Of a stretch of 64,000 nt of DNA, positions 34,901-47,600 are shown piece by piece; within the stretch, counting starts at the first letter, position 1, and each line of letters starts with the position of its first letter. The stretch spans positions 34,977,756 through 35,041,755 of the forward strand of contig NC_069135.1 of the NCBI RefSeq assembly GCF_026914265.1, given 5' to 3'. The notes beneath the pieces were generated by a model, which searched no databases, was not told the origin of the DNA, and saw only the letters and a program-made list of their open reading frames with translations. Source of the DNA: Mya arenaria. Taxonomy: Eukaryota; Mollusca; Bivalvia; Myida; Myidae. Position numbers and translations under genes: made by a program.

Positions 34901-35336
34901 CTTTAACATGAACCAGTGTATGGCACTGTCACATGGGACCCCCATTGTACATCCTTCCGGGTAGACGATTATTATTTTTAGTGGAACCTACGACCCCTGG
35001 TTTGACAGTCAAGTGTGTTACCACTAGACCATGGATCGAGGTGGCGCTCTTCTACATAGCTTTGGATAGTATTTGGTTGCCAGGCAATAGAAAGTGGACA
35101 GATTAAGCAACGCAACTCTGAATTACGTGCCTAATGCCAAATAGCTTGTGATTGATTTAGGTCACGAAAATATATGACATAAAATAGTAATAAGTGTTTA
35201 CAATGTGATCAAGTTGTAAGCACACTGGATCTTCATCTTTTCCAAATCTCAACACTAAAACGAGTTCTTCGGTATGACGAATAACGTTGTCAACATCTTG
35301 TTTGGATTGTAAATGTGGTAAAAGGTAGCTGGCCAT
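28743..35336 (-). CDS. TXNL4B: Thioredoxin-like protein 4B (TXNL4B / Dim2), complete, three exons
   Basis: Spliced CDS on the minus strand: 35336-35202, 30361-30210, 28908-28743, giving 150 residues (human TXNL4B has 149). It starts MASYLLPHL and carries the Dim-family signature GKDEDPVCLQLD at about residues 32-43. It then has KMAKIYTVDVDKVPVYTRYF, the strand/loop TIFFFNAQHIKVDWG, and the family C-terminus DHTKFIGTF ... VVEVIFRGAMKGK ... KYDLVYKDF. The fold is thioredoxin-like but there is no CxxC, as known for Dim1/Dim2, so no redox activity is expected. The family works in pre-mRNA splicing and cell-cycle progression, in the nucleus. Introns are 1.3 kb and 4.8 kb; the large one is filled with repeats. 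The gene is divergent from TBC1D30 with 243 bp between start codons. Confidence 0.95.
29171..29935. mobile_element. Element with palindromic GGACCATGATGGTCC terminal repeats
   Basis: Three 20-bp tandem copies of a palindrome (GGACCATGATGGTCC plus TAAGA) at 29171-29225. Downstream are diverged units with AGGTGACCCCAG, CAAATATCTAA and ACCACTACATTAAACTTTAC blocks. The family looks related, in opposite orientation, to the element ending at 25835. In TXNL4B intron 2. Confidence 0.55.
30210..30361 (-). CDS. TXNL4B: TXNL4B exon 2
   Basis: 152 bp, residues 46-95 plus two bases (LAKSVDDLGKMAKIY ... KVDWG). Acceptor ATTTCAG, donor GTAAGT. Confidence 0.93.
30756..32261. mobile_element. TIR element with nine 145-bp tandem units (GCTCCACTGGCC ends)
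   Basis: Left GCTCCACTGGCC (30756-30767), right GGCCAGTGGAGC (32250-32261). Core units of about 145 bp each have GGCAGCCATGTTGTGCAGTGG, a GGACCGGAACCATTTGAGCA block, TCTGTCAAGTTTCATCAAAA and CAGAGGAGATG. A CACG simple repeat (about 32172-32206) sits just inside the right end. Units repeat as triplets of about 436 bp. No transposase. Inside TXNL4B intron 1. Confidence 0.85.
32781..32845. repeat. Nested perfect hairpin
   Basis: CAATTGGGCTGGTC (32781-32794) pairs with GACCAGCCCAATTG (32832-32845). Within the loop TGGAGTCC and GGACTCCA form a second stem. In TXNL4B intron 1. It may be a small foldback element end. Confidence 0.7.
33639..34680 (-). mobile_element. hAT-like non-autonomous element, inverted relative of 61249-62337
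   Basis: Begins CAGGGCTCTTACAAGG, followed by GGGAGAAGTCACTTCTCCC and AGGGAGAAGTGGGGAGAC, which match the reverse complement of the right end at 62222-62337. Inner blocks also match in inverted order (TGTCTCATTCAGCTTTGCTG, ATTAGGAGATTACC). The far end is diverged and no target duplication can be fixed. In TXNL4B intron 1. Confidence 0.65.
35202..35336 (-). CDS. TXNL4B: TXNL4B exon 1
   Basis: 135 bp, residues 1-45, from ATG (CATGGTG context on the plus strand) to CLQLDHI. Donor GTAAAC after ATT; phase 0. Confidence 0.92.
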
Positions 35337-35579
35337 GGTGAAACTTGATTTCTAACTTCCGCCCGGGGTACTGGTTCCCTATGTTTGTTCCCGAACACGC
35401 GAAAATCTTCGAAAAACACAAAGATCATCCGAAAAAATGTAAACATGGCAAGATGGCAGATGCAAGTTTCAACATTTGTCAAAGTTTTATTGCTGTTTTA
35501 ATCCGTATTTTAAATGCCATTTGTTAACTGTCCAACGAGTATATTCAATTAAGTTTATAGATGCATCAGATACGCTGTC
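35337..35579. promoter_or_regulatory. Probable bidirectional promoter of TXNL4B and TBC1D30
   Basis: The two ATGs point away from each other across 243 bp, so both transcription starts and 5' UTRs must lie in or overlap this stretch unless upstream untranslated exons exist. CAAGATGGCAG at 35449-35459 resembles a YY1 site, common in housekeeping promoters. No TATA box is convincing. Confidence 0.6.
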
Positions 35580-35587
35580 ATGTCTGA
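35561..35587 (+). promoter_or_regulatory. Short upstream open frame overlapping the TBC1D30 start
   Basis: ATG at 35561 opens eight codons (MHQIRCHV) and stops with TGA at 35585-35587. Its end overlaps the TBC1D30 ATG (35580) in another frame. If transcribed, it could reduce initiation at the main start. Confidence 0.4.
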
Positions 35588-35677
35588 AGAGCCCATTTTA
35601 AGCCATCTGTTCCCTATAGAAAGTCCACAGATTCTGTTCCATCAAAACAAACCTCCATTGGCATTGCCAGGAGAAAG
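35580..35677 (+). CDS. TBC1D30: TBC1D30 exon 1
   Basis: 98 bp, 32 codons plus two bases. The ATG is the first in frame; donor AAAG|GTAATG. The encoded N-terminus has no family match, so an alternative first exon is possible. Confidence 0.7.
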
Positions 35678-38600
35678 GTAATGATTATTTCTCGAGAAAG
35701 GCTTGTGAAAAATCCTTGCATTCTTTAGTTCAATTGCACGACAAGCTCAAATGTTCTGTTAACAAGTTCATGTTTTACTGTACTAATCCATATTTTTCGC
35801 TTAAGCTAGCGTCTAGGACCAATAATACAGTAATCCTACTACCAGCTAGCGTACATCTAACATAAATTGAGTCACCAAAGCTTGTTCAACAATAAACACA
35901 TACTGGTAAATTGCAGTTGTCCCCACATAATCTTTAGTACCTACGGTCTTCATTAGTCTTGTATGTCATTGCAAAGTTTTAATTACTTATCGAGTATATA
36001 AAGTTATGTGTGTATATGCGAGCCAAACAAACAAACACCAGATAGCCGAGCTTTCTGGCGTAATGAAACAAACACCAACAGATCCCTTCAGGGAAAAGAA
36101 TGCTCGACCCTGAAGGGGTCCACTGGTCTTTATATACACTAACTTTTCTATTCTCACATAGCCCAGTATTTGCTAATTTGCATATTACCAACCAAGTTTA
36201 CATCCGGTATGAACGTACTTCCGTTTTATACGGAATATTATTATGAATGCACCTCCGCCGCTGTAGACCTCTGCCGCCTACAGGGGACCGTTACACTTCA
36301 ACCATCAGGAAATTAGAGCATTAAAGATTGTTGAAGTTCCAACTTACTATGCCTCACAGGACAGCTGAGCTTTCTAGCAAGTGCATAGAAGTGGAGACTA
36401 TGAACGCACATCCGCCGCATACAGCGGACCGTTACAGTACCTACAATGCAGTCCATATAAACAGGCGCTTCAGGGTCTTTTTATTTTTTGGCAAAGTCTC
36501 GATGGATGGATGGATGGACGGACGGACGGACGGACTTATTTATTTATTTATTTATTTATTTATTTCAATAAGGAATGCACATACATAGACATTTAAAATA
36601 AACAACATGCATAGTAAATAACATTATACATACATGATATTAGATGTATTAGATATTAGATTAGATTACATGTGGCTAGTTGGTTACCATTAGCTTCATC
36701 ATGGTCTAAACTCACAGTGTGTCCAGCATGGCTTATTCAATTTCTATTTTGCAGTAAACATTAAAATAAACAGTCAAAGATGACTGCTTGATGGAAGAAA
36801 AACATGGGAACCACTTTTCGTTTTGTTAAAGCCTTTCAAAACAAATTACAAACAAATGCCTCAGAGAAAAGATATCATTTATTTTAAAAAGGCAAGGCAA
36901 GATAAATAAACATGTTTGCAGAGCTTTTTAATCATTACAAATCATTACAAACTGGACAATTATCACATTTTTGTCTGAATCCTGGGTACCAAATAGTAAA
37001 AAAAAAGGATTCATTAATGTGTAAATATGTGGACATATGAGTCCAATTACTATTGTTTTGTTTTTCTAATACAACAAAACATAGATAAAAATAGAAAAGC
37101 TGTTTTGTTTTCTGTTTTTCAATTGTTAACACAGTAACAAAATTAGAAAAAGATATATTAAATCGTCATCATCATCATCATCATGTTAAATGATTAATAT
37201 GATCTTATTATTTTTGGTCCCCTGCTTCTGCAAATGGTGTTGCTTAAGTGTTATTTTAATTATAATATAGTTTATGAAGATGAAAATAAGTTGAATTGGG
37301 TGGTATGATGATGTTGATGATGAGTATGATGATGATGGGGCTATTGTTGACACAAGACTTCAAATCAAAGGCTTTTATTGGCCCCATCGTTGGAGTCTTT
37401 CTAGATTTTGGGTCGGTCAGTTCATGGGACTCTTCTTTTCAGCTGAAAAAAACTTAGTGTTTGAAAATCGGACTCAATTTGCTATCGATAATCAAATGGA
37501 ATCGGACCAAGCATTTCGATTTACTATCGGACCATAATAGAAAGTTAAAAATATAATTTGGGAATACATTCTTAATACGTAGTATTATCATGATCATTTA
37601 AATGTTTAACCTGGGGTCAATTAGTGTGATACTATAGTCATGCTTATTGGAACAGTTAACAAATTTCCAAAAACTTGTAGTGACTTTAATACTTCCACAA
37701 ATGAACATAACAACAAAACACATATATCAGATGCAAAATGATGCACACCGTATCAAGTACAATTAAATTACCGCATTACAAAACAGGTTATTACCGAAAT
37801 CAATAAAAGCGACATTGATTTTGGACAACCACTATCGATTGTCGCTGACATTACATTGTCAACAACAATTTATCGATTGTACTCGATAAGCATTTCATCA
37901 CTAGTGGCTCTATACATAATACATTGAAAATAATTATTTAGTAGGGCATACATCTACAGTATTTTAGTATTCCTTCATCTATTGAGGTGTAAACAATTAT
38001 TTACATGTACAGTACTTAGCTTATATTTACCATTATGAAATGACTGAAAATGTCCTTGATAACATTAAAATGAAAGTATCCATGCATGACAATTTGTTTA
38101 TATATAATAACTATTTTTACTTATCGTTTGCTAAGGTGTTTTTAAGCAAATTACTTGCCTTATATGAAATTTTTAAAAACTAAAAAATAATCCTATTAAC
38201 TAAATGATTAAATTTGTAAAATTAAAGTGAAAAATTGCTCACATTTCTAGAGCTTGTTTTTTGCTCGGAAAGTATGTGGCCATTACCTGAAATACGTTTG
38301 TTATATCATAGAAATTATTAATTTACAACTGTATACTTATATAAAGACTGTGATATCAAAAATATATTTGAATTTATACTGTGATATCAAAAATATATTT
38401 GAATATATATCTATATTTCAAATGCTTGCCTTTCAGACCTCCGTTTGAGAGTCAATCATCCATAGTTGACGGACTGCTATCTGAGATCTACGACCGCTGG
38501 CATGACCATCGACACGACAGTTTTGACAGTGACACGTTCACAGAGTACTCGAGTACGGCAGAATTTGCCTCATGGCGGAGAGCGTCGGGCAGCGTGGAGA

Positions 38601-41600
38601 TTGGGGGTCGACTTCTAGGGAGCCTGAATAGGGCTAACCTGAAAGATTATGGTAGTAAAACATCACCAAATCTATGAAATAATTATTGCTTGAAGAAATT
38701 TTATTCTATATGTTACTGAAGAAAAATAAGAAATACCAAGTAGATGCTTTTAATTGTAACGATTTATTTATTGAGAGTCAGTCATCCATAGTGATTTATT
38801 GAAAGACAATGGTGAATTTAAAAAGGGTAAACTTTCTATTTATCAAAATATGATTTCAATGTTCGGACATTTCAGCCCTTTGTCTATGATAAACTTGCCA
38901 GAAATGTTACCATAGTCATTATGTTTATGTAGAGGAAGTCCCATAACTTTCACAGTAGTAGTTTTTGAGTTATACACATTTTTTTAACAAAGTAAGAAAA
39001 CACAAGGGTTTAACATTTTCTCTACTGCACTCTTGAAATAATAAGAAAAAATGTTACTTTCAGTGTAAGATTGCAATATATTTCGTCTTGTGAAACCAAA
39101 GGTAAACATTTCACTCTTGTTAAAACCAGTTGTGAAATACATGCTGAAATTTGATGCTCACACAGAAAATAAAATGCTATCTTGCTCTGAAAAAATCATC
39201 CTCTATAAAATCTATATACATTTGTAGCAGGAAGGATAATGCTGAATTTAAAAAAAACAGTATTGTTTTTCTTACCTCCCCTGCAGTAAATGCGATGGTT
39301 AAGAAATCAGAATACCATGCAGGTCGTACAACTTTGTTGTGACAGAAGTAACTTGATTTATTTACATGAAGTTCATTGGAATATGTCAGATACTGTGAAA
39401 TATAATTTTAACTTATAAAACAATAATATAACATGTAATAGTTAGATAATGTGAAGCCAACTCTTAATGATTAAGAATGGGCATAATAAACATAGCAAAA
39501 TAGACCTTCTTTATCATTTAGATTCTACTTTAGGTCATTGAACTGACTTAGAACACATCCTCATTGGCTGGAACATTGTCAATAAAAACTCTGACATACA
39601 GAGGGTGTATAGGATAAGTGTCAGTTTGTGGACCTTTAAACATCGGCGAAAGTTGAAATTCTATCTGCAATTTCATTGGCTGAAAATGTAGGTTGTTTTC
39701 TACATTTAGATAGTGTTTAATGAAACTTAATTGCAATGTTTGCACACTGGAATATATATATTACACAACATCAATAAAACACATTTGTTTCAAACCTCAG
39801 GTGCGGTCCAGCTTCGCAAGCTGATATCGGACATGACACGCCAGGTTAACCAGATATCCGCCAAACTGGTTCGGCAGTTAAAGCGACGAGAGAGGCGAAT
39901 GTCCAAACTCCAGAATAACTGCGACATCGTAACAGCCTTCATCCAGGCTTCGTCACCAAAGAGAAGTTAGTACATATACATCCAAACTTTTTTCCCGTGC
40001 CTCCAATGTCTAGCAGTTCTTGTTTGGAACAGTGGGTATTTTTTATTCTTTGCGTTCATAGTATCCAATCTCTCTTTTCCTGTAAAAAATAATCATTAAG
40101 TTCAAAGAATCATATTTTTCAAATAGAAACATTGATCCGTCATTAAGGTAGGTCTAGCAAATACCAAATTTTGCATGTCGTTAATTCATCCCAAATTCAA
40201 TTGCCAAAAACTAATGCCATGTGCAGATGATCCATATGGGTTTAATGGCTAGCTATACGTTTCTATCATAATGCAAAATGATCTGTTTGTTTACGCTTAC
40301 ATTCCTGCTTTGCCCGTAAAGTCCCACTTGTTTCAAGGAAAGTAAAAACGATATTCTACTGTTCCAAACTTAGATAAAGGCTGAGGTGATATCTTTGAAT
40401 GGAGACCTGTAAGATATCACTTAAGTACTTGTGTTTAATTATGGATTATCTTAGTCAACAGATATGGATTAACTTAATATTGACCTTCTTAAGGATATTC
40501 GCCCACCAACCCCTATTTAGTTTATCATGGCTCTTCAAAATTTTAGATAAATCTATTAAGTCACAAATTTATTCATTCATGCACTAGAAAACAGTGTGTT
40601 GATACTAGAAGTACCAAATCACTGTATACTCCTATGTTGCTTAGTAACTTATCCTCCATGAATTGATATCATCAATAGAGTCTAATCATTGAGTTGAATA
40701 AAATTTCATTTTTTGTTTCAAGATAAATGCATATGTATGTAAGTGATTCTAATGCAGAGGAAAATAATAGCAGTCTGATACATAATATTGGGCCTGTAGA
40801 ACTTTGTTAAAGTTTGCAACGTTGTTAATGGCATCATTGCTTACTTTAAAGGTTTTGAGATATTTATATATTTAAACAAAACATGTACACCTGAAACACT
40901 TGTCTTGATTCTTGTTCGAAATACTGCAGCTCAAATATGTGTCCTTGAGAATCTTCCAGACCAATACAGATTTGAAATATATCAACAATGTTGTACACAA
41001 CGCTATTAAATTAGCAATGTTCTGAATATCGGCCCAATGTCTCCTTATTTTTACATAACAGTAAAATATCACATTCAAACATATTTATTCTTTTTTAGGA
41101 AACACTAAGTCTTGTTTTAATATGAGGGTTGCTGGGGAGAGTCTTGTTTGAATATGAGGGTTGCTGGGGAGAGTCTTGTTTGAATATGAGGGTTGCTGGG
41201 GAGAGTCTTGTTTGAATATGAGGGTTGCTGGGGAGAGTCTTGTTTGAATATGAGGGTTGCTGGGAAAAGTCTTGTTTGAATATGAGGGTTCCTGGGAAAA
41301 GTCTTGTTTGAATATGAGGGTTGCTGGGGAGAGTCTTGTTTCAATATGAGGGTTGCTGGGGAGAGTCTTGTTTCAATATGAGGGTTGCTGGGGAGTTTTG
41401 TAGAAAATGTTTGAAAAATGTTATTCCCTCAAAATTTAAAGACATTATATCTTTACCAGTAACAAGTAAATGTCTGTTTTCCAAATCATCACTTCTTTTG
41501 GTCAGTAACTGGAAGCAACATAGCATTACGAATAATTGTTAAGTTTTGCATCAATCTGAAAATTATTCACCAGTGGCGCTATATGGTAAATTGGAATATC

Positions 41601-44600
41601 TCATACTCTTACAAAGTGAAGAAAGACATTTGTCTACAGCTGGATGATTTATTAAGGAAAACAGCAGACCACAATTCGAAGCTGACAAGAGTCAAGGTCG
41701 GCTAGCCACCGTAGTGAATAGAAACAAGAGTCCTAGCTGAAAAACCATTTTCCCATATTTACGTTTGATGTTTAAGACCCTAAAGCTCATTATTCTATGA
41801 GGGTTCGTAACTTTCGAACCTGAATTTTAAAAACTGTGAACTGATATTATGTCACCAGAATTTGATCACTAGTTTCCCGATATTTGTAAGCAAAAATTGA
41901 TTCATTCCAAGACAAAAAATAAAAAAAGTTGTCAAAATGGTCAATCTGTGAGAGTGCAGTTTTAACAAACATTTTAACAGATTTGCTCTAAGTTAAAAGT
42001 TACACAAAATTAAACAAAGATAACTTCATCTGTTTTTATAGAAAATACCCAGCTACATTTATTAAGCAATCAGAATTGTGTGATTACTAAAGAACAAAAA
42101 ATATGGTTCTAAGGAAAGTCTTTACAAAAACATGAGATGAAAAGTATGTACCATTATGAATAATTTAAAGCGATATAACAATATAAAATAATCATACCTA
42201 TTGTTGTTATTTCCATATTTGCCTCTGTCAACAGCATTATCGAATGACGTCAGTATCCAGGCTTGTTATCAAGTGGGAAGAATTTGTTAAAAGTATTGGT
42301 ATATTGGATTTTTTTCGCTGTCTTTGTCGTTGAGATCTGCCAAGAATGCTCGAGTCTGTCAAAATATTAGTCTTTATGTGAAATTTGCCATCTGCTCAAT
42401 GTCATGCACATCAGTTTTTACTGCTGCTTGATTTTACTTCATTTCAAATTGGTTTCCATTTGTGTTTTATATAATTTCCTGCTGTTGTTTTTTCAATTCC
42501 AGAGACACTGGTAATTCATGGAAATAAATTTGAAATGCTTATGGTTAAGCCAGGAATATCTTGGATTTTTTTTTATTTATTGCCAATCTGTTAGATTTCC
42601 GTCTAATTTTCAGGCGGCAGGGTAATTTCATGAAATTTTGAGATATTAAAATGTCCGCTGCTCTCACAATCAAGACCTTTAAGTAGTCACTATATTTTCC
42701 TGGTTCTTTCCTGGTTATTAATTTCATTGAAATGAGACAAAGTTTGTCATGGCCCTGGTGATTGTAAGAAAATAATGATGTTTATGGCTGTTGGTTTCAG
42801 ATGTGACTTTTCAGTAGTCATTGCTTTATGACTGTTGGTTTCAGATGTGACTTTTCAGTAGTCACTACTTTATGACTGTTGGTTTCAAATGTGTCTTTTC
42901 AATAGTCACTACTTTAGGACTGTTTGTTCCAAATGTGACTTTCCAGTAGCCACTACTTTATGACTGTTGGTTTCAGATGCGACTTTTCAGTAGTCACTAC
43001 TTTATGACTGTTGGTTTCAGATGCGACTTTTCAGTAGTCACTACTTTATGACTGTTGGGTATCAAATGTGACTTTTCAGTAGTCACTACTTAAGGGTGGT
43101 TGGGGTATCAAATGTGACTTTTCAGTAGTCACTACTTAAGGATGGTTGGGGTATCAAATGTGACTTTTCAGTAGTCACTACTTAAGGATGGTTGGGGTAT
43201 CAAATGTGACTTTTCAGTAGTCACTACTTAAGGATGGTTGGGGTATCAAATGTGACTTTTCAGTAGTCACTACTTTATGACTGTTGGGTTTCATATGTGA
43301 TTTTTCAGTAGTCACTACTTTATGACTGTTGGGTATCAATGTGACTTTTCAGTAGTCACTACTTTATGACTGTTGGGTATCAATGTGACTTTTCAGTAGT
43401 CACTACTTTATGACTGTTGGTTTTAAATATGACTTTTCAGTAGTCACTACTTTATGACTGTTGGGTTTAAATGTGACTTTTCAGTAGTCACTTCTTTAGG
43501 ACTGTTGTTTTCGAATGTGAGTTTTCAGTAGTCACTACTTTATGGCTATTTGTTTCGAATGTGACTTAAGTAATCACTACTTTGTGACTGTTGGTTTCAA
43601 ATGTGTATTTTAGGAAAAACTTTTTTATGACTGTTGGTTTTAAATGCGACATTAATTTAAGTACACACTACATTATGACTGTTGGTTTTAAATGCGACAT
43701 TTAAGTACACACTACATTATGACTGTTGGTTTTAAATGCGACATTTAAGTACACACTACATTATGACTGTTGGTTTTAAATGCGACATTTAAGTACACAC
43801 TACATTATGACTGTTGGTTTTAAATGCGACATTTAAGTACACACTACATTATGACTGTTGGTTTTAAATGTTACGTTAATGTAGTCACTACTTCATAACT
43901 GTTGGTTTAAATTGGATTTTTAAGTTGTAAGTACTTTATGAACGTTGGTTTTTCAAATGTGACTTGTAAATCTTTTTTTTTGTTTCTGATAATTATTTTT
44001 ACATCAATCAGGTTGTTTTAATATCTTCTTGTCAAAACAGTCTCCTGTTTTATGCATTTTATATTTTCTAACTTAAATTGTTTTGGAATATGCTGAGCTT
44101 TAAGTATAGACAATTAAATGCAAATTTAAGTTATCTAACTGTTGTGCAGCATTGTCAAGCATCAGGGACGGCAATTTCAAGTTGGATATATTTTTTATGC
44201 CCCCCTTCGAAGAAGAGGGGTATATTGCTTTGCACAGGCATGTCGGTCGGTCGGTCGGTCGGTAGACCAAAGCTTGTCCGAGTGATAACTCAACAATTCC
44301 TGGACGTATGGTCATCAAACTTCACATGAAGGTTGGGCCTGACCAGTAGATGACCCCTATTGATTTTGGGGGTCATCGGGTCAAAGGTCAAGGTCACAGT
44401 GACCTTTAATGGTAAAATAATTTTAAAGCTTGTCCGAGTGATAACTCAACAATGCCTGCACCAATGGCCCTCAAACTTGACATGGAGGTTGGGCCTGACC
44501 AGTAGATGACCCCTATTGTTTTGGGGGGTCATCAGACCAAAGGTCAAGGTCACAGTGACCTTGAATGGTAAAAGGTCGTCCGAGTGATAACTTGACAATG

Positions 44601-47600
44601 CCTGCACCCATGGCCCTCAAACTTGACTTGGCGGTTGGGCCTGACCAGTAGCTGACCCCTATTGTTTTTGGGGCTCATCAGGTCAAAGGTCAAGTTCACA
44701 GTGACCTTGAATGGTAAAAGGTTGTCCGAGTGATAACTCAACAATGCCGGCACCCATGGCCCTCATAATTGAATTGGAGGTTGGGCCTGACCAGGAGATG
44801 ACCCCTATTGTTTTTGGGGGTCATCGGGCCAAAGGTCAAGGTCACAGTGACCTTGAATGGTAAAAGGTTGTCCGAGTGATAATTCGACAATGCCTGCACC
44901 CATGGCCCTCATAATTGAATTGGAGGTTGGGCCTGACCAGTAGAAGACCCCTATTGTTTTTGGGTGTCATCGGGCCAAAGGTCAAGGTCACAGTCACCTT
45001 GAATGGTTAAAGGTTTTCCTTGTGATAACATGACAATGCCTGCACCCATGGCCCTCAAACTTGACTTGGAATTGGGCCTGACCAGTACATGACCCCTTTT
45101 GTTTTTGGGGGTCATCTGGCCAAAGGTCAAGGTCACAGTCACCTTGAATGGTAAAAGGTTGTCCGAGTGATAACTCGACAATGCCTGCACCCATGGCCCT
45201 CAAACTTGACTTGGAGAATTGGCCCGACCAGGAGATGACCCCTATGGTTTTTGGGGGTCATCTGGCCAAAGGTCAAGTTCACAGTGACCTGGAATGGTAA
45301 AAGGTTGTCCGAGTGATAACTCGACAATGCCTGCACCCATGGCCCTCAAACTTGACTTGGAGGTTGAGCCTGGCCAGAAGATGGTCCCTAATGATTTTAG
45401 GGGTAATTGGGCTAAAGCTCAAGGTCACAGTGACCTGGAATGGTAAAAGGTTATCCGAGTGATAACTCGACAATGCCTGCACCCATAGCCCTCAAGGTTG
45501 ACTTGGAGGTTGGGCCTGGCCAGAAGACGGTCCCTATTGATTTTAGGGGTCATTGGGCCAAAGGTCAAGGTCACAGTGACCTTGAATGATAAAAGGTTGT
45601 CCGAGTGATAACTCAACAATGCCTGCACCCATGGCCCTCAAACTTGACATTGAGGTTGGGCCTGACCAGTAGATGACCCCTATTGATTTTAGGGGTCAAA
45701 GGTCAAGGGCACAGTGACCTTGAAAGCGACCTCGACATTTCCTGGACCTATGGTCATTAAACTTGACATGAAGGTTGGGCCTGCCCAGTAGATGACCCCT
45801 ATCGACTTTGGGGGTCATCAGGCCAAGGTCAATGTCACAGTAACCTGTAACGCAAAAAAGTTAACAAATCTTCTCCCACTGATATCTCAACAATGCCTGA
45901 ACCTATGATCATTAAACTTGACATGGATGTTAAGCCTGACCAGTAGATCACCCTTTTTGATTTTAGGATTCATAGAGCCAAAGGTCAAGGTCACAGTGAT
46001 CTTGAATGGTAAAAGGTTGTCAGAGTGATAACTCAACAATGCCTGAACCCATGGCCTTCAAACTTGACTTGGAGTTGCATCTGACTTGTAGATGACCCCT
46101 TATGATTTAAGGGGTCATTGGGTCAAAGGTCAAGGTCACAGTGACCTTGAACGAAAAAAACTTGTCTGTGTGATAACTTGACAATGCCTGCACCCATGGC
46201 CCTCGAACTTGACATTTAGGTTTCTGGTGACCAGCTGATGACTCTGGATTTTGAGTTCATAGAGTCAAAGGTCATGGTCATAACACACTCTTTCCTCACA
46301 CTTTAATGGTCATAATCTGAAAACTGCCTTAATGGCAACAAATCAGCTGTCATTTCGGTCCATGCATATTTCATTCAATTGTCCATATAATCCTGACAAC
46401 ATGGCGCTCAGGGGGGGCATAATGTTTGACAAACATCTCTTGTTATATTTGTTTCCAAAATAGCAATAATTTGGGTTGTAGGATCCTAGGAACAGAAAAC
46501 CTCTTATGTCTTTGTGGTCAATTAATACTTTTAAATAGTTGCCAATATCATGAGTGGCTCCATCGACTACCCTGTGGACCATTATAAGCTTCAAGTAAGA
46601 CATAAGTATTATATTCATTAATATTCATTACTCCATAATGTTAGGTATCCTTAAAAATAGATTTTTAAAGCTGCAGTCTTGACTATTTTGACCTTTTTTT
46701 TATAGTTTTGTCTCAGAATCAGCTATTTTCAGTTCCAATGCCTTCTCAATTATTTACAAAACTGCCGAACATTTCATTTTACTTAAAGCGTTAGTAACGC
46801 TTTTAACTATGAAACATAAATTTCAACATCAAACGTAAATATGAAAAACTGCAATCTGACCTTTTTGTCAGCAGTCTTGTATCACCATTTTCCAGACATT
46901 TACGCCAAATTTCCTCATTCCAAGACAAAAAAAAGGTGTTAAAAATGATCAATCTGTAAGAGTGCAGCTTTAAGTAGTCATTGCCACCCTTCTCACAATT
47001 TAAATTACTATTTTAGCATGTTTGATAGTTCATATAATTGAAAATTACATGACAACATTTTAAACTGCAATATTTAAGTAATCTATGTTCATTTCTCATG
47101 AACACAATAAAATCATCAAAGTTTACTTTTTATGACAATATCTGAGAATGAAAGGTTAAACATGCACCCTTTCAGACTTGAATTGTTTGTAATTTCTAAG
47201 CGGGAATACCCCAAACCCCCTGCCAACTTTCATATCATATTACTTAACTTTTGAGGGAGGAGTGCATGTAAAAGAATTGCAACCCTAATTTAAGCCCCCT
47301 CTAATGTCAATTTTTGGATCTGCCAATGATTTGTTAATTTATTGCCAAAATAACACACAGCTTTAACTAGATTAAAGTAAAACCAATGGTTCCCTTTTAA
47401 GCTGTCTTAAAATATCTTTTTTATCAGCAGAAACTCTGAAGGCAAAAATGAGTAGGTGGATCCTTATTTGGTTGGCATAGATCTGTGAAATCTTGACATC
47501 AGTGATTGTTTTGTATCAGTTTTGGATGTGGATGGCACGGTTTTCCTTGCGTTCTGTTATCCCATGGTCGGTATTGGAATATTGGTTACTGCCAGAAAAA

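Noticed and set aside
41117..41526. Minus-strand frames with repeated SNKTFPRNPHIQTRLF-like peptides
   Set aside because: Direct product of the 32-bp tandem repeat.
44550..45628. Several minus-strand frames with SYHSDNLLPFKVTV peptides
   Set aside because: They repeat with the 145-bp units of the TIR element; not genes.
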